From the NCBI RefSeq assembly GCF_044466355.1, contig NZ_JBITMQ010000031.1:1-49958 (forward strand): 49,958 nt of DNA, written 5' to 3'. Source of the DNA: Actinophytocola sp044466355. Lineage in GTDB: Bacteria > Actinomycetota > Actinomycetes > Mycobacteriales > Pseudonocardiaceae. The position numbers were made by a program, and so were the translations under genes. This document shows positions 16,030 through 23,020 of this stretch, piece after piece (positions within the stretch are counted from its first letter, which is position 1; each line of letters starts with the position of its first letter). Below the pieces are notes generated by a model. That model was not told the origin of the DNA, did no database searches, and saw nothing but the letters and a program-made list of their open reading frames with translations.

Positions 16030-16932
16030 TTACTGGCGCACGTACAGGCGGAGCGTCACGTAGCCGGTGATCGCCGTGATGGCGACCGCGGTGAGCACCA
16101 GCCACGGTGACACCAGCAGGATGTCGATGCCCTCGATCCGTCTGAGCACACCCGACTCGAACAACCCGCCCAGCGCGCGGTCGATGAACCACGACTTGAC
16201 GAATATGAGCAGGCCGATCCCGAGGAACGAACCGAGGAGGCCCGCGACCACCGCCTCCAGGAGGAACGGCAGCTGGGTATACCAGCGGGTCGCGCCGACC
16301 AGGCGCATGATGCCGACTTCCGTCCGTCTCGTGAAGGCCGACATCTGGACGGTGTTGGAGATCAGCAGGAGCGCCGCGACCGCCTGGATGAGCGCGATCA
16401 CGAACGTGAAGTCCCGGCCGCCCTTGAAGCCTTCGAACAGGCCTTCGAGGTACTGGCTCTGGTCGGTGACGGAGTCGACGCCGACACGGCCCGAGAAGGT
16501 CTGGATGATCACGTCCGAGCGGTCGGGCTGGTAGAGCTTCACGCTGAACGACGCGGGCAGCGCCTCCGGCCGGGCGAGTTTCACCAGCTCAGGCTGCGCC
16601 TCGAAGATCTGCTTGAACCGCTCGTAGGCGTCGTCACGGTTCTGGTAGGTGACCCGCTCGACCGCCGGGTCGCTCTCCAGGTCGGCACGCAGCGTGCGAC
16701 AGGGATCGTTCTGGCATTCCTTGTCGTTGGCGCTGATGTCGTTGGTCAGGAAGACGTTGACCTGGACCCTGTCCTCGTAGACCTCCTGGGTCTTGTCGAT
16801 CATCCGCACCACGACGAGCCCGATACCCAGCATCAAGAGCGAGATCGAGGTCGTGAGGATCATCGCGATGGTCATGGTCACGTTCCGGCGCAGGCCGGTC
16901 AGGACCTCGCTGAGAACAAAGCTGGCACGCAT
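16030..16932 (-). CDS. ftsX: Cell division protein FtsX
   Basis: 300 residues with the FtsX layout: a first span (TIAMILTTSISLLMLGIGLVV), a large extracellular domain (about 45-170), then three more spans around VIALIQAVAALLLISNTVQM, LEAVVAGLLGSFLGIGLLIF and LTAVAITAITGYVTL (each quoted in part). With FtsE it controls peptidoglycan hydrolases at the division site. The gene follows ftsE on the same strand with a 48-bp gap. Confidence 0.95.
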   Translation of the reverse strand: MRASFVLSEVLTGLRRNVTMTIAMILTTSISLLMLGIGLVVVRMIDKTQEVYEDRVQVNVFLTNDISANDKECQNDPCRTLRADLESDPAVERVTYQNRDDAYERFKQIFEAQPELVKLARPEALPASFSVKLYQPDRSDVIIQTFSGRVGVDSVTDQSQYLEGLFEGFKGGRDFTFVIALIQAVAALLLISNTVQMSAFTRRTEVGIMRLVGATRWYTQLPFLLEAVVAGLLGSFLGIGLLIFVKSWFIDRALGGLFESGVLRRIEGIDILLVSPWLVLTAVAITAITGYVTLRLYVRQ

Positions 16933-16980
16933 CGGGGGAAGGCGTCCTTGTGGGTCGGGAGGGCGGGGTTGCGGGGGTTT

Positions 16981-17670
16981 CTACCGGCCTACGCCGTAAA
17001 CCCCTCGTGAGTCGTCGCGCACGACCTGGCCGAGCGACAGTTCCACGACCCGGCGCCGCATGGAGTCGACGATCGAGTGGTCGTGGGTCGCCATCAGCAC
17101 CGTCGTGCCGGTGCGGTTGATCCGTTCCAGCAGCAGCATGATGTCCTGGCTGGTGTCGGGGTCCAGGTTTCCGGTCGGCTCGTCGGCGAGCAGCATCAGC
17201 GGCCGGTTGACGAACGCGCGCGCGATCGCCACGCGCTGCTGCTCACCACCGGACAGCTCGTGCGGCATGCGCGCGGACTTGCCTTCGAGACCGACGAGTT
17301 CGAGGACTTCGGGCACCACCTTGCGGATGGTGTTGCGCGGCTTGCCGATGACCTCGAGCGCGAAGGCGACGTTCTCCGCGACGGTCTTGTTGTGCAGCAG
17401 CCGGAAGTCCTGGAAGACGCAGCCGATGGACTGGCGCAGGCGGGGGACCCTGCGCCGCGCCATGCGGACCACGTCGAAGTTGGCCACGTAGACGCGCCCC
17501 TTGGTGGGCACCTCTTCACGTAGCAACAGCCGGAGAAAGGTGGACTTGCCCGACCCGGATGCCCCGATGAGGAAGACGAACTCACCCTTGTCGATCTCGA
17601 CGGAAACGTCCTCCAACGCGGGGCGCGTGGAGGTCTTGTACACCTTCGAAACGTGTTCGAGCCGGATCAC
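16981..17670 (-). CDS. ftsE: Cell division ATP-binding protein FtsE
   Basis: 229 residues. Walker A GASGSGKST, Q loop in CVFQDFRLL, signature LSGGEQQRVA, Walker B LLADEPTGNLD and the H loop in MATHDHSIV are all present. It is the ATPase of the FtsEX complex. GTG start. Gene order prfB-ftsE-ftsX-smpB is conserved in Actinobacteria. Confidence 0.96.
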   Translation of the reverse strand: MIRLEHVSKVYKTSTRPALEDVSVEIDKGEFVFLIGASGSGKSTFLRLLLREEVPTKGRVYVANFDVVRMARRRVPRLRQSIGCVFQDFRLLHNKTVAENVAFALEVIGKPRNTIRKVVPEVLELVGLEGKSARMPHELSGGEQQRVAIARAFVNRPLMLLADEPTGNLDPDTSQDIMLLLERINRTGTTVLMATHDHSIVDSMRRRVVELSLGQVVRDDSRGVYGVGR

Positions 17671-17830
17671 GAGGCGCGAGTCTACCTACATCCGTTATCG
17701 ACCTGTTGCCTTGGGAGCGGAAGACGCTGACCAGCCAAGATCGGGACGGATCCGGCAAACGGCCGCCTCCGGCCCCCGAATCCCAGCGTAGCGCCGGTCA
17801 CCGACATGATCGCCACCGCCGACGGACCCC

Positions 17831-17858
17831 TGTGGACAACCGCCCCGATTGTGGACAA
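17831..17858 (-). promoter_or_regulatory. Pair of DnaA-box-like sequences between prfB and ftsE
   Basis: TGTGGACAA occurs at 17831-17839 and again at 17850-17858, same orientation, 19 bp apart. The complement, TTGTCCACA, is the DnaA box favoured in Streptomyces. The rest of the 267-bp gap between the two genes shows nothing else clear. Confidence 0.5.
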
Positions 17859-17937
17859 CCCCACATCGAGACGGCCCCGATGTCACCCCTCACCCCTGGG
17901 CTGGCGCCGGGGGCCGGTGGCCGCCCCGGCGCCGAAA

Positions 17938-19041
17938 TCAGGCCGCCTGAGTGCGCCGCCAGCGGATACCGGCCTCGAGGAACCCGTCGATCTCCCCGTC
18001 GAGCACGCTGCCCGGGTTGCCGACCTCGTACTCGGTCCGCAGGTCCTTCACCATCTGGTACGGGTGCAGCACGTACGACCGCATCTGGTTGCCCCACGAC
18101 GACCCACCGTCACCCTTGAGCGCGTCCATCTCGGCACGCTCCTCCTGCCGTTTGCGCTCCAGCAGCTTCGCCTGCAGCACCCGCATGGCGGCGGCACGGT
18201 TCTGGATCTGCGATTTCTCGTTCTGGCAGGACACCACGATGCCGGTCGGCAGGTGCGTGATGCGCACAGCCGAGTCAGTGGTGTTCACGCTCTGTCCACC
18301 GGGCCCCGACGACCGGAACACGTCGATCCGGATGTCCTTCTCGGGGATGTCGACGTGGTCGTTGGTCTCGACGAACGGCAGCACCTCGACCCCGGCGAAC
18401 GACGTCTGCCGACGTCCCTGGTTGTCGAACGGGGAGATGCGGACGAGCCGGTGCGTGCCCTGCTCGACGGACAGCGTCCCGTAGGCGTACGGGGCGTTGA
18501 CCTTGAACGTCGCGGACTTGATGCCGGCCTCTTCCGCGTACGAGGTGTCGTAGACCTCGGTCGAGTAGCCGTGCCGCTCCGCCCACCGCAGGTACATGCG
18601 CAGGAGCATCTCCGCCCAGTCCGCGGCGTCGACCCCGCCCGCCTCGGACCGGATGGTGACGATCGCGTCGCGTTCGTCGTACTCGCCGGAAAGCAGAGTG
18701 CGCACCTCGATGGACGCGATGTCGTCGTGCAGCCGCTCACGCTCCGTGTCCGCCTCGGCACGTGCGTCAGCCGACCCCTCCTCCTCGGCGAGCTCGTACA
18801 TCACACCGAGGTCGTCGAGCCGCTGGCGCAGCTCCTCGATGCGACGCAGTTCGCTCTGCTTGTGGGAGAGCTGGCTCGTTACTTTCTGTGCCGACTCGGG
18901 GTCGTCCCACAAGTCCGGACGGGCCGCCTGCTGCTCCAGATCCGCGATCTGGGCACGCAGGGCGTCCAGGTCCGACACGGCCTCGACGCTGGCGAGGGTG
19001 TCGGACAGTTCCTTCAGGTCAGCTGCGACGTCCGGGTTCAC
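17938..19041 (-). CDS. prfB: Peptide chain release factor 2
   Basis: 367 residues. The codon-recognition motif is SPF (in RISPFDNQGRR), identifying RF2, which reads UGA and UAA. The peptidyl-hydrolysis motif GGQ lies in SSGPGGQSVNTTDS. The frame is uninterrupted from the GTG start, so the programmed frameshift known from enterobacterial prfB is absent, as usual in Actinobacteria. First gene of the prfB-ftsE-ftsX-smpB group. Confidence 0.96.
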   Translation of the reverse strand: MNPDVAADLKELSDTLASVEAVSDLDALRAQIADLEQQAARPDLWDDPESAQKVTSQLSHKQSELRRIEELRQRLDDLGVMYELAEEEGSADARAEADTERERLHDDIASIEVRTLLSGEYDERDAIVTIRSEAGGVDAADWAEMLLRMYLRWAERHGYSTEVYDTSYAEEAGIKSATFKVNAPYAYGTLSVEQGTHRLVRISPFDNQGRRQTSFAGVEVLPFVETNDHVDIPEKDIRIDVFRSSGPGGQSVNTTDSAVRITHLPTGIVVSCQNEKSQIQNRAAAMRVLQAKLLERKRQEERAEMDALKGDGGSSWGNQMRSYVLHPYQMVKDLRTEYEVGNPGSVLDGEIDGFLEAGIRWRRTQAA

Positions 19042-19092
19042 GTCTTCAGAATCTACCGTGAACCCGCACGCCGTCCGCTTGTGGCGACCCTT

Positions 19093-19593
19093 TCAGGAGG
19101 TGGGAATGGAGTCGAGCAGCTTCAGGACCGCCTTCGCTCGCGCCACCCCGAACTCAGCGATCGCCTTCGAGTAGGCGCCGTCGGCGGCCTTGACCGCCGA
19201 CCTCGCCGCATCGTGTTCGTCGGAATAGACCTTCTTGGCCGACTCGATGAGCGCCGCCCGCTGTTTCACCGTCAGCGCGTCCGCGTGGACGAGCCTCAGG
19301 ATCAATGGGCTGCGGAGATGGTCGGGACCGGGCTCACTGCCCAACCATCCTTTGAACGCCTTCTTGCCCGCGGCGGTGACCAGGTATTGCTGGCTCGACC
19401 GCGGCCCCTGCTTGCCGAGCCGGACCAAACCGGCGTCGGCGAGTGCGGGGAGCTCGCGGTATACCTGACTCCGCGTGACACTGAAGAACGACCCAAATCG
19501 ATCACGGGCAGCCGAGACCAATTGCCCACCAGTAGCCGGACCTTCGTGCAGCAGCCCCAAGAGGGCAGCAGCAGTTGCATTCAGTTCAGACAC
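19093..19593 (-). CDS. PadR-family transcriptional regulator
   Basis: 166 residues: an N-terminal winged helix (ALLGLLHEGPATGGQLV, SVTRSQVYRELPALADAGLV, GPRSSQQYLVTAAGKKAF) and a C-terminal dimerisation part of the Vir type (about 85-165). I chose the GTG at 19593 because the conserved domain starts there; the frame is open further upstream but that part has no family resemblance. Two CCACNGTGG palindromes 30-65 bp upstream are a likely autoregulatory operator. The regulated target is unknown; it stands alone. Confidence 0.85.
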   Translation of the reverse strand: MSELNATAAALLGLLHEGPATGGQLVSAARDRFGSFFSVTRSQVYRELPALADAGLVRLGKQGPRSSQQYLVTAAGKKAFKGWLGSEPGPDHLRSPLILRLVHADALTVKQRAALIESAKKVYSDEHDAARSAVKAADGAYSKAIAEFGVARAKAVLKLLDSIPTS

Positions 19594-19622
19594 CTTACCA
19601 CCGTGCCACGAACAGAAGCCGG

Positions 19623-19658
19623 TGTCCACAGTGGCCGGGACATCTGTCCACTGTGGCT
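19623..19658. promoter_or_regulatory. Two CCACNGTGG palindromes upstream of the PadR gene
   Basis: TGTCCACAGTGGC at 19623-19635 and TGTCCACTGTGGC at 19645-19657 are near-identical, 22 bp apart (two helical turns), and each contains a palindrome (CCACAGTGG, CCACTGTGG). This is a plausible operator for the divergently facing PadR regulator. Confidence 0.55.
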
Positions 19659-20329
19659 TGTGCGATTTCGGGAGCCGCCACGAGGAGTTCCAGTCGCACA
19701 GTACGCCGAGATTCACCGATCTCCCTGAGAGCCAAGGAATCCTTCGCACCGCGAAAGAACTTCCCGATTCGAGACGGCCGTTAACGCTTGTACCAGCGCA
19801 AATACCAACGGGGCGACACGCACACACCGGCCACGACACGACCCTCACCCCACCCGGGACAACCGCGACAGGAACACAGAACCGCGCTTCTCCACGCCGT
19901 TTCCAGCGTTCCGGGGCCCCCCGAGAAGGCCGCTACTCCATCCGGGTAAAACATCCCCAGAGCCCACTCGACAATGACCGTTCTCATGCGGGACTCGAGC
20001 GACCGATGACGACGGTCACACGCGCACGACGCCCACCCAGTCCTGTGTGGACGACCCGTCGGCGCCCTGTCGCAACTATTCGCACACCCAGGTGCACGTG
20101 CATGCGTCTCGTGCAACCAAGTGTCCGAACTGGAAATCACACAGACCGACTTCTGTCACGCCGAAACTTCCGGGCCACCACAGGGACTCCAGTGGTCCAG
20201 ACCGCCGCCAAACGGAGCAGCGACCTTCGTCCACATCGCTCACAACGCACGGCTCACGCGCCGAATGCTCGACACCAAACCGTCCACACGTCACCAATCA
20301 GTCGCCTGCGCACTTCGACACACCCCCTG
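19659..20329. other. No gene recognised
   Basis: Several frames are open but none has a recognisable product, a good ribosome-binding site or consistent third-position bias. Base composition becomes C-rich toward the right end. Confidence 0.5.
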
Positions 20330-21785
20330 ACCTCCACGCCTTCCATCCACCCATCCCCATGCCTTCCCAGCTGTCCCCAGTGGCCCACCCCCGCCATCTC
20401 CGCTTCCGACAGCCACCCTTTCCCTCCGACGCTCACTCCTTCCCCCGCCGCCGCCCTCACCACCCATCCCCGCCTCACTTCCCCTCGCACGTTCCCTTCT
20501 CCGCCCTTCCCCGCCCTTTCCGATCCTCCCTGCTTCCCTACCTTCCCCGCCTTCCCCTGCCTTCCCCTGCCAGCCCCTGCCATCCCCTGCCTTCCCCGCC
20601 TTTCCCGCTCCTCCCACCTCGCCTTCCCGCCTTCCCCCGGCCTTCCCCCGGCCTTCCCCTGCCATCCCCGGCCTTCCCCGCTCCTCCCCCCGCCTCCCCG
20701 GCCTTCCCCTGCCATCCCCGGCCTTTCCCTGCCTTCCCCGGGCCTTTCCCCGTCTTTCCCGCTCGTCCCCGCCTTTCCTGCCCTACCGCGTCCGTCTCGC
20801 CTTTCCCGCCTCCACCCTTCCTTACCCCCGCTGGCCTCCCTGTCCACCCCTCCCCATCGCGACCCGTGTCCGCCCGCCCCTTCCTTTCAATGCCGTTCCC
20901 CTCGCTGCCCTTGCCCGTCCTCCATCCGATCGCCACCTTTGTCCGTCCACTCCCTCCCCCCATCGCCCTACCTGTCCACGCCTCCCCTTCCTCGCCTGCC
21001 CTTTCCCAGCGCCGTCGTTCCTCCCCAGTCCTCCCAGTGCCGTCCTCCCTCGCCCTACCTCGCACCGGACTTTCTCCCCGTTCCTCCCAGCGCCGTCCTC
21101 CCTCGCCCTACCCCGCACCGTCCTTTCCTCCCGCTCCTCCCAGCGCCGCCCTTCCCCCGCTATGCCCTCTCGCCGGCCCTCCCGCACCCTTCCCTCGCCG
21201 TTCTTCCTCGCCCACTCCTCCCTCTTGCCGCTCCCTCATGCCGCCTCGCTCTCGCCACCCTTCCCCGCCCGCTCCTACCTGCACCGCCCTTCCTCACCCA
21301 CCGCTTCACGCCGCCCTTCCCCGTTCGCCCTGCCTGCCCACCCTTGCCCGTTAGCCGTTCTCCTCCCATCCCTTCCCATCCCTTCCCATTCCTCCCCAGG
21401 TCCTCTCATGCCCCGCCCCTCCGCCTTCCCTGTCCTCACACGCCCGTCCTTCCCCGTTCTCGCACGCCCCGCCCTCTCCGCCCTTTCCTCGCTCCTCGTC
21501 ACCCTTTCCTTCCCCCCACCCCCTCCCGCCTTCTTCCCAGCCCTTCCTCGCCCTCCCTGTACCCCCTCCGATCCCCGCCCTGTCCCCGCCCGCCGACCAA
21601 CCCATCCCTTCCCCACCGCCCGCCCCGTTCCCTTCGAAGCCCATCCCTCCCCATCTCGGCCATCTCCGGGCCCGCGTATCCCTTCGAGCCCTCCACGCAT
21701 CTCCCCCGCCTACCTCCGGCACCCCCAGCTCCACGCACCCCTGCCGCACCCTTCGAGCCCCAACCCTGCAACCACCCCTTCGGGC
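20330..21785. repeat. 1.45-kb polypyrimidine low-complexity array
   Basis: The plus strand is dominated by C and T with few A, built from degenerate units such as CCTTCCCCGG and CCATCCCCTG. Between about 20540 and 20770 the units are close to 10 bases long and nearly contiguous. Another exact run of a CCCATCCCTT decamer is at about 21366-21392. The minus strand reads as runs of GGGG separated by about 6 bases, a pattern able to form G-quadruplexes. All frames stay open only because stop codons need A. Nothing indicates protein coding. Confidence 0.85.
21029..21149 (+). repeat. 53-bp tandem repeat, about 2.3 copies
   Basis: TCCTCCCAG starts at 21029, 21082 and 21135, exactly 53 bp apart. The first two copies share TGCCGTCCTCCCTCGCCCTA or the C-variant of it and the following CGCACCG; the third stops after about 15 bases. 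It lies inside the polypyrimidine array and shows that part of the array grew by recent tandem duplication. Confidence 0.8.
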
Positions 21786-21866
21786 CACGTTTGCCCAGGT
21801 CAGCGCACAAATGACCCCCCGGTGGAAACCCCCTCGAAACCCCGCGTATAGTTATGAACACAACGA

Positions 21867-21943
21867 CGCGGGGTGGAGCAGCTCGGTAGCTCGCTGGGCT
21901 CATAACCCAGAGGTCGCAGGTTCGAATCCTGTCCCCGCTACCA
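21867..21943 (+). tRNA. Initiator tRNA-fMet (CAT)
   Basis: Complete cloverleaf, 77 nt with encoded CCA. Acceptor CGCGGGG with CCCCGCT leaves position 1 unpaired (C against T), and the anticodon stem is CTGGG/CCCAG with three G-C pairs next to loop CTCATAA; both are hallmarks of the initiator. A -10 element TATAGT lies at 21847-21852, about 15 bp upstream. Confidence 0.97.
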
Positions 21944-21946
21944 GGG

Positions 21947-21990
21947 ACGATGGCCCCTCGGAGATCCTTCCGAGGGGCCATCGTTCTTTT
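21947..21990 (+). terminator. Intrinsic terminator of tRNA-fMet
   Basis: A perfect 15-bp stem (ACGATGGCCCCTCGG at 21947-21961, complement at 21970-21984), an 8-base loop and the tail TCTTTT, starting 4 bp after the tRNA. Confidence 0.93.
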
Positions 21991-22284
21991 GCGTGCACGA
22001 GTAATACGTGTCACATTCACCTCTGCCGGCCGCTCCCGTGTGGACACCGCCGCAATTGGACGTCCGTTCATCGATCGAGCGAATTGAATCCGGTAAGTCG
22101 CCTTGCGTCGCACTGGAAATGGCTCATGGAAGGTGCGTCCACGCGGAGTCGCGTTCGGACAGTCGGCACCAGCAGCGATCCCGGTTCGTTTCGGACTCAG
22201 GCCGCTTATTTGCTAGTGTGCCGACACAAACCAACGGTTGTGCACGCATGTCTCGTGCAACGGCGTCCAAGGGAGAGCAGCCAG

Positions 22285-22692
22285 ATGGCTCAGAAGGTAT
22301 TGGTACAGCTCGTCGACGACCTGGACGGCACCAGCTCGGAGGACGTTTCCACCGTCCTGTTCGGCCTGGACGGCGTGAGCTACGAGATCGACCTCTCGGA
22401 CGCCAACGCGGAAAAGCTGCGGGAAAGCCTGGCGGAGTTCGTCGAGTCGGCGCGGCGCACCGGTGGCCGGATCAAGCGCGGCACGCGTCCTGGCCAGGCC
22501 GGCAAGTCCGCGAACTCCGGTGAGGCCGGCCAGATCCGCGAGTGGGCGCTGGAGAACGGTTACGAGCTCGCCGGCCGCGGACGTATTCCGTCGCACGTCG
22601 TCGAGGCCTACAAGGAGGCGCAGGCCGAGTCGAAGCAGGCGAAGTCGGCGAAGCCCGCCGCCAAGCGCAGGACGCGCGCGAAGAAGGCCTGA
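22285..22692 (+). CDS. lsr2: Lsr2-type nucleoid-associated protein
   Basis: 135 residues, slightly longer than mycobacterial Lsr2. The N-terminal oligomerisation domain (QKVLVQLVDDLDG, VLFGLDGVSYEIDLS) is followed by a linker and the C-terminal DNA-binding domain (IREWALENGYELAGRGRIPSHV in parts) with the AT-hook-like RGR. A lysine-rich tail follows (AKPAAKRRTRAKKA). Lsr2 bridges AT-rich DNA and silences foreign genes. The ATG is preceded by GGGAGAGCAGCCAG. The 290-bp gap upstream probably holds its promoter; no other gene is seen there. Confidence 0.95.
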   Translation: MAQKVLVQLVDDLDGTSSEDVSTVLFGLDGVSYEIDLSDANAEKLRESLAEFVESARRTGGRIKRGTRPGQAGKSANSGEAGQIREWALENGYELAGRGRIPSHVVEAYKEAQAESKQAKSAKPAAKRRTRAKKA

Positions 22693-22860
22693 CCGGGTGG
22701 TTCGCGGACGCGGTCAAAGCACGGAACCGCGTCCGGTAGCCGGCCGGGATATTGACATTTGGCGTCGCGGTGTCACTGTTGCGTGCTTGTACGTCCACAG
22801 TGGATAACTGGCTCTCCCTGGCTCTGTTCGACGACACCCGATGATCTGACGCGGTGAAGC

Positions 22861-22898
22861 AAGCACGGCCGTCCGCACCGCGGGCGGCCGTGCTTTTT
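22861..22898 (+). terminator. Intrinsic terminator downstream of lsr2
   Basis: A 16-bp stem (22861-22876 with 22880-22895, one G-T pair), 3-base loop and TTTTTT tail on the plus strand. The 170 bp between lsr2 and the hairpin contain no visible gene. Confidence 0.9.
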
Positions 22899-22956
22899 TC
22901 GTGTGCGGCGGTTGCCGCATTCGCCGCAATGCCGGATCGCGCTAGCCCTTCCAGAC

Positions 22957-23003
22957 GAAAAACGCGGCCTCCCCGATCGGTGGTCGGGGGAGGCCGCGTT
23001 TTC
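22957..23003 (-). terminator. Bidirectional intrinsic terminator for the UPF0182 gene
   Basis: Stem AAAACGCGGCCTCCCCGA (22959-22976) with its complement at 22984-23002 (one extra G), flanked by A/T runs so that a T tail exists on both strands. It lies 18 bp beyond the stop of the minus-strand UPF0182 gene. Confidence 0.88.
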
Positions 23004-23020
23004 GGTTGGTCCGGGTCGGC

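Noticed and set aside
17806..19728. A 640-codon frame antisense to prfB and the PadR gene
   Set aside because: Covers two recognised genes on the other strand and lacks a translation start signal.
19093..19848. Longer start for the PadR regulator (251 residues)
   Set aside because: The extra N-terminus runs across the two palindromes, has no family similarity and lacks a ribosome-binding site; the GTG at 19593 fits the domain.
20540..21400. CRISPR array
   Set aside because: The repeats are short, degenerate and contiguous, without unique spacers of constant length, and no cas genes are nearby.
19475..21814. A 779-codon plus-strand frame and several overlapping long frames, rich in Pro and Ser
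   Set aside because: The C/T-rich strand lacks the A needed for stop codons, so all frames stay open. There is no ribosome-binding site, no domain and no consistent codon bias.
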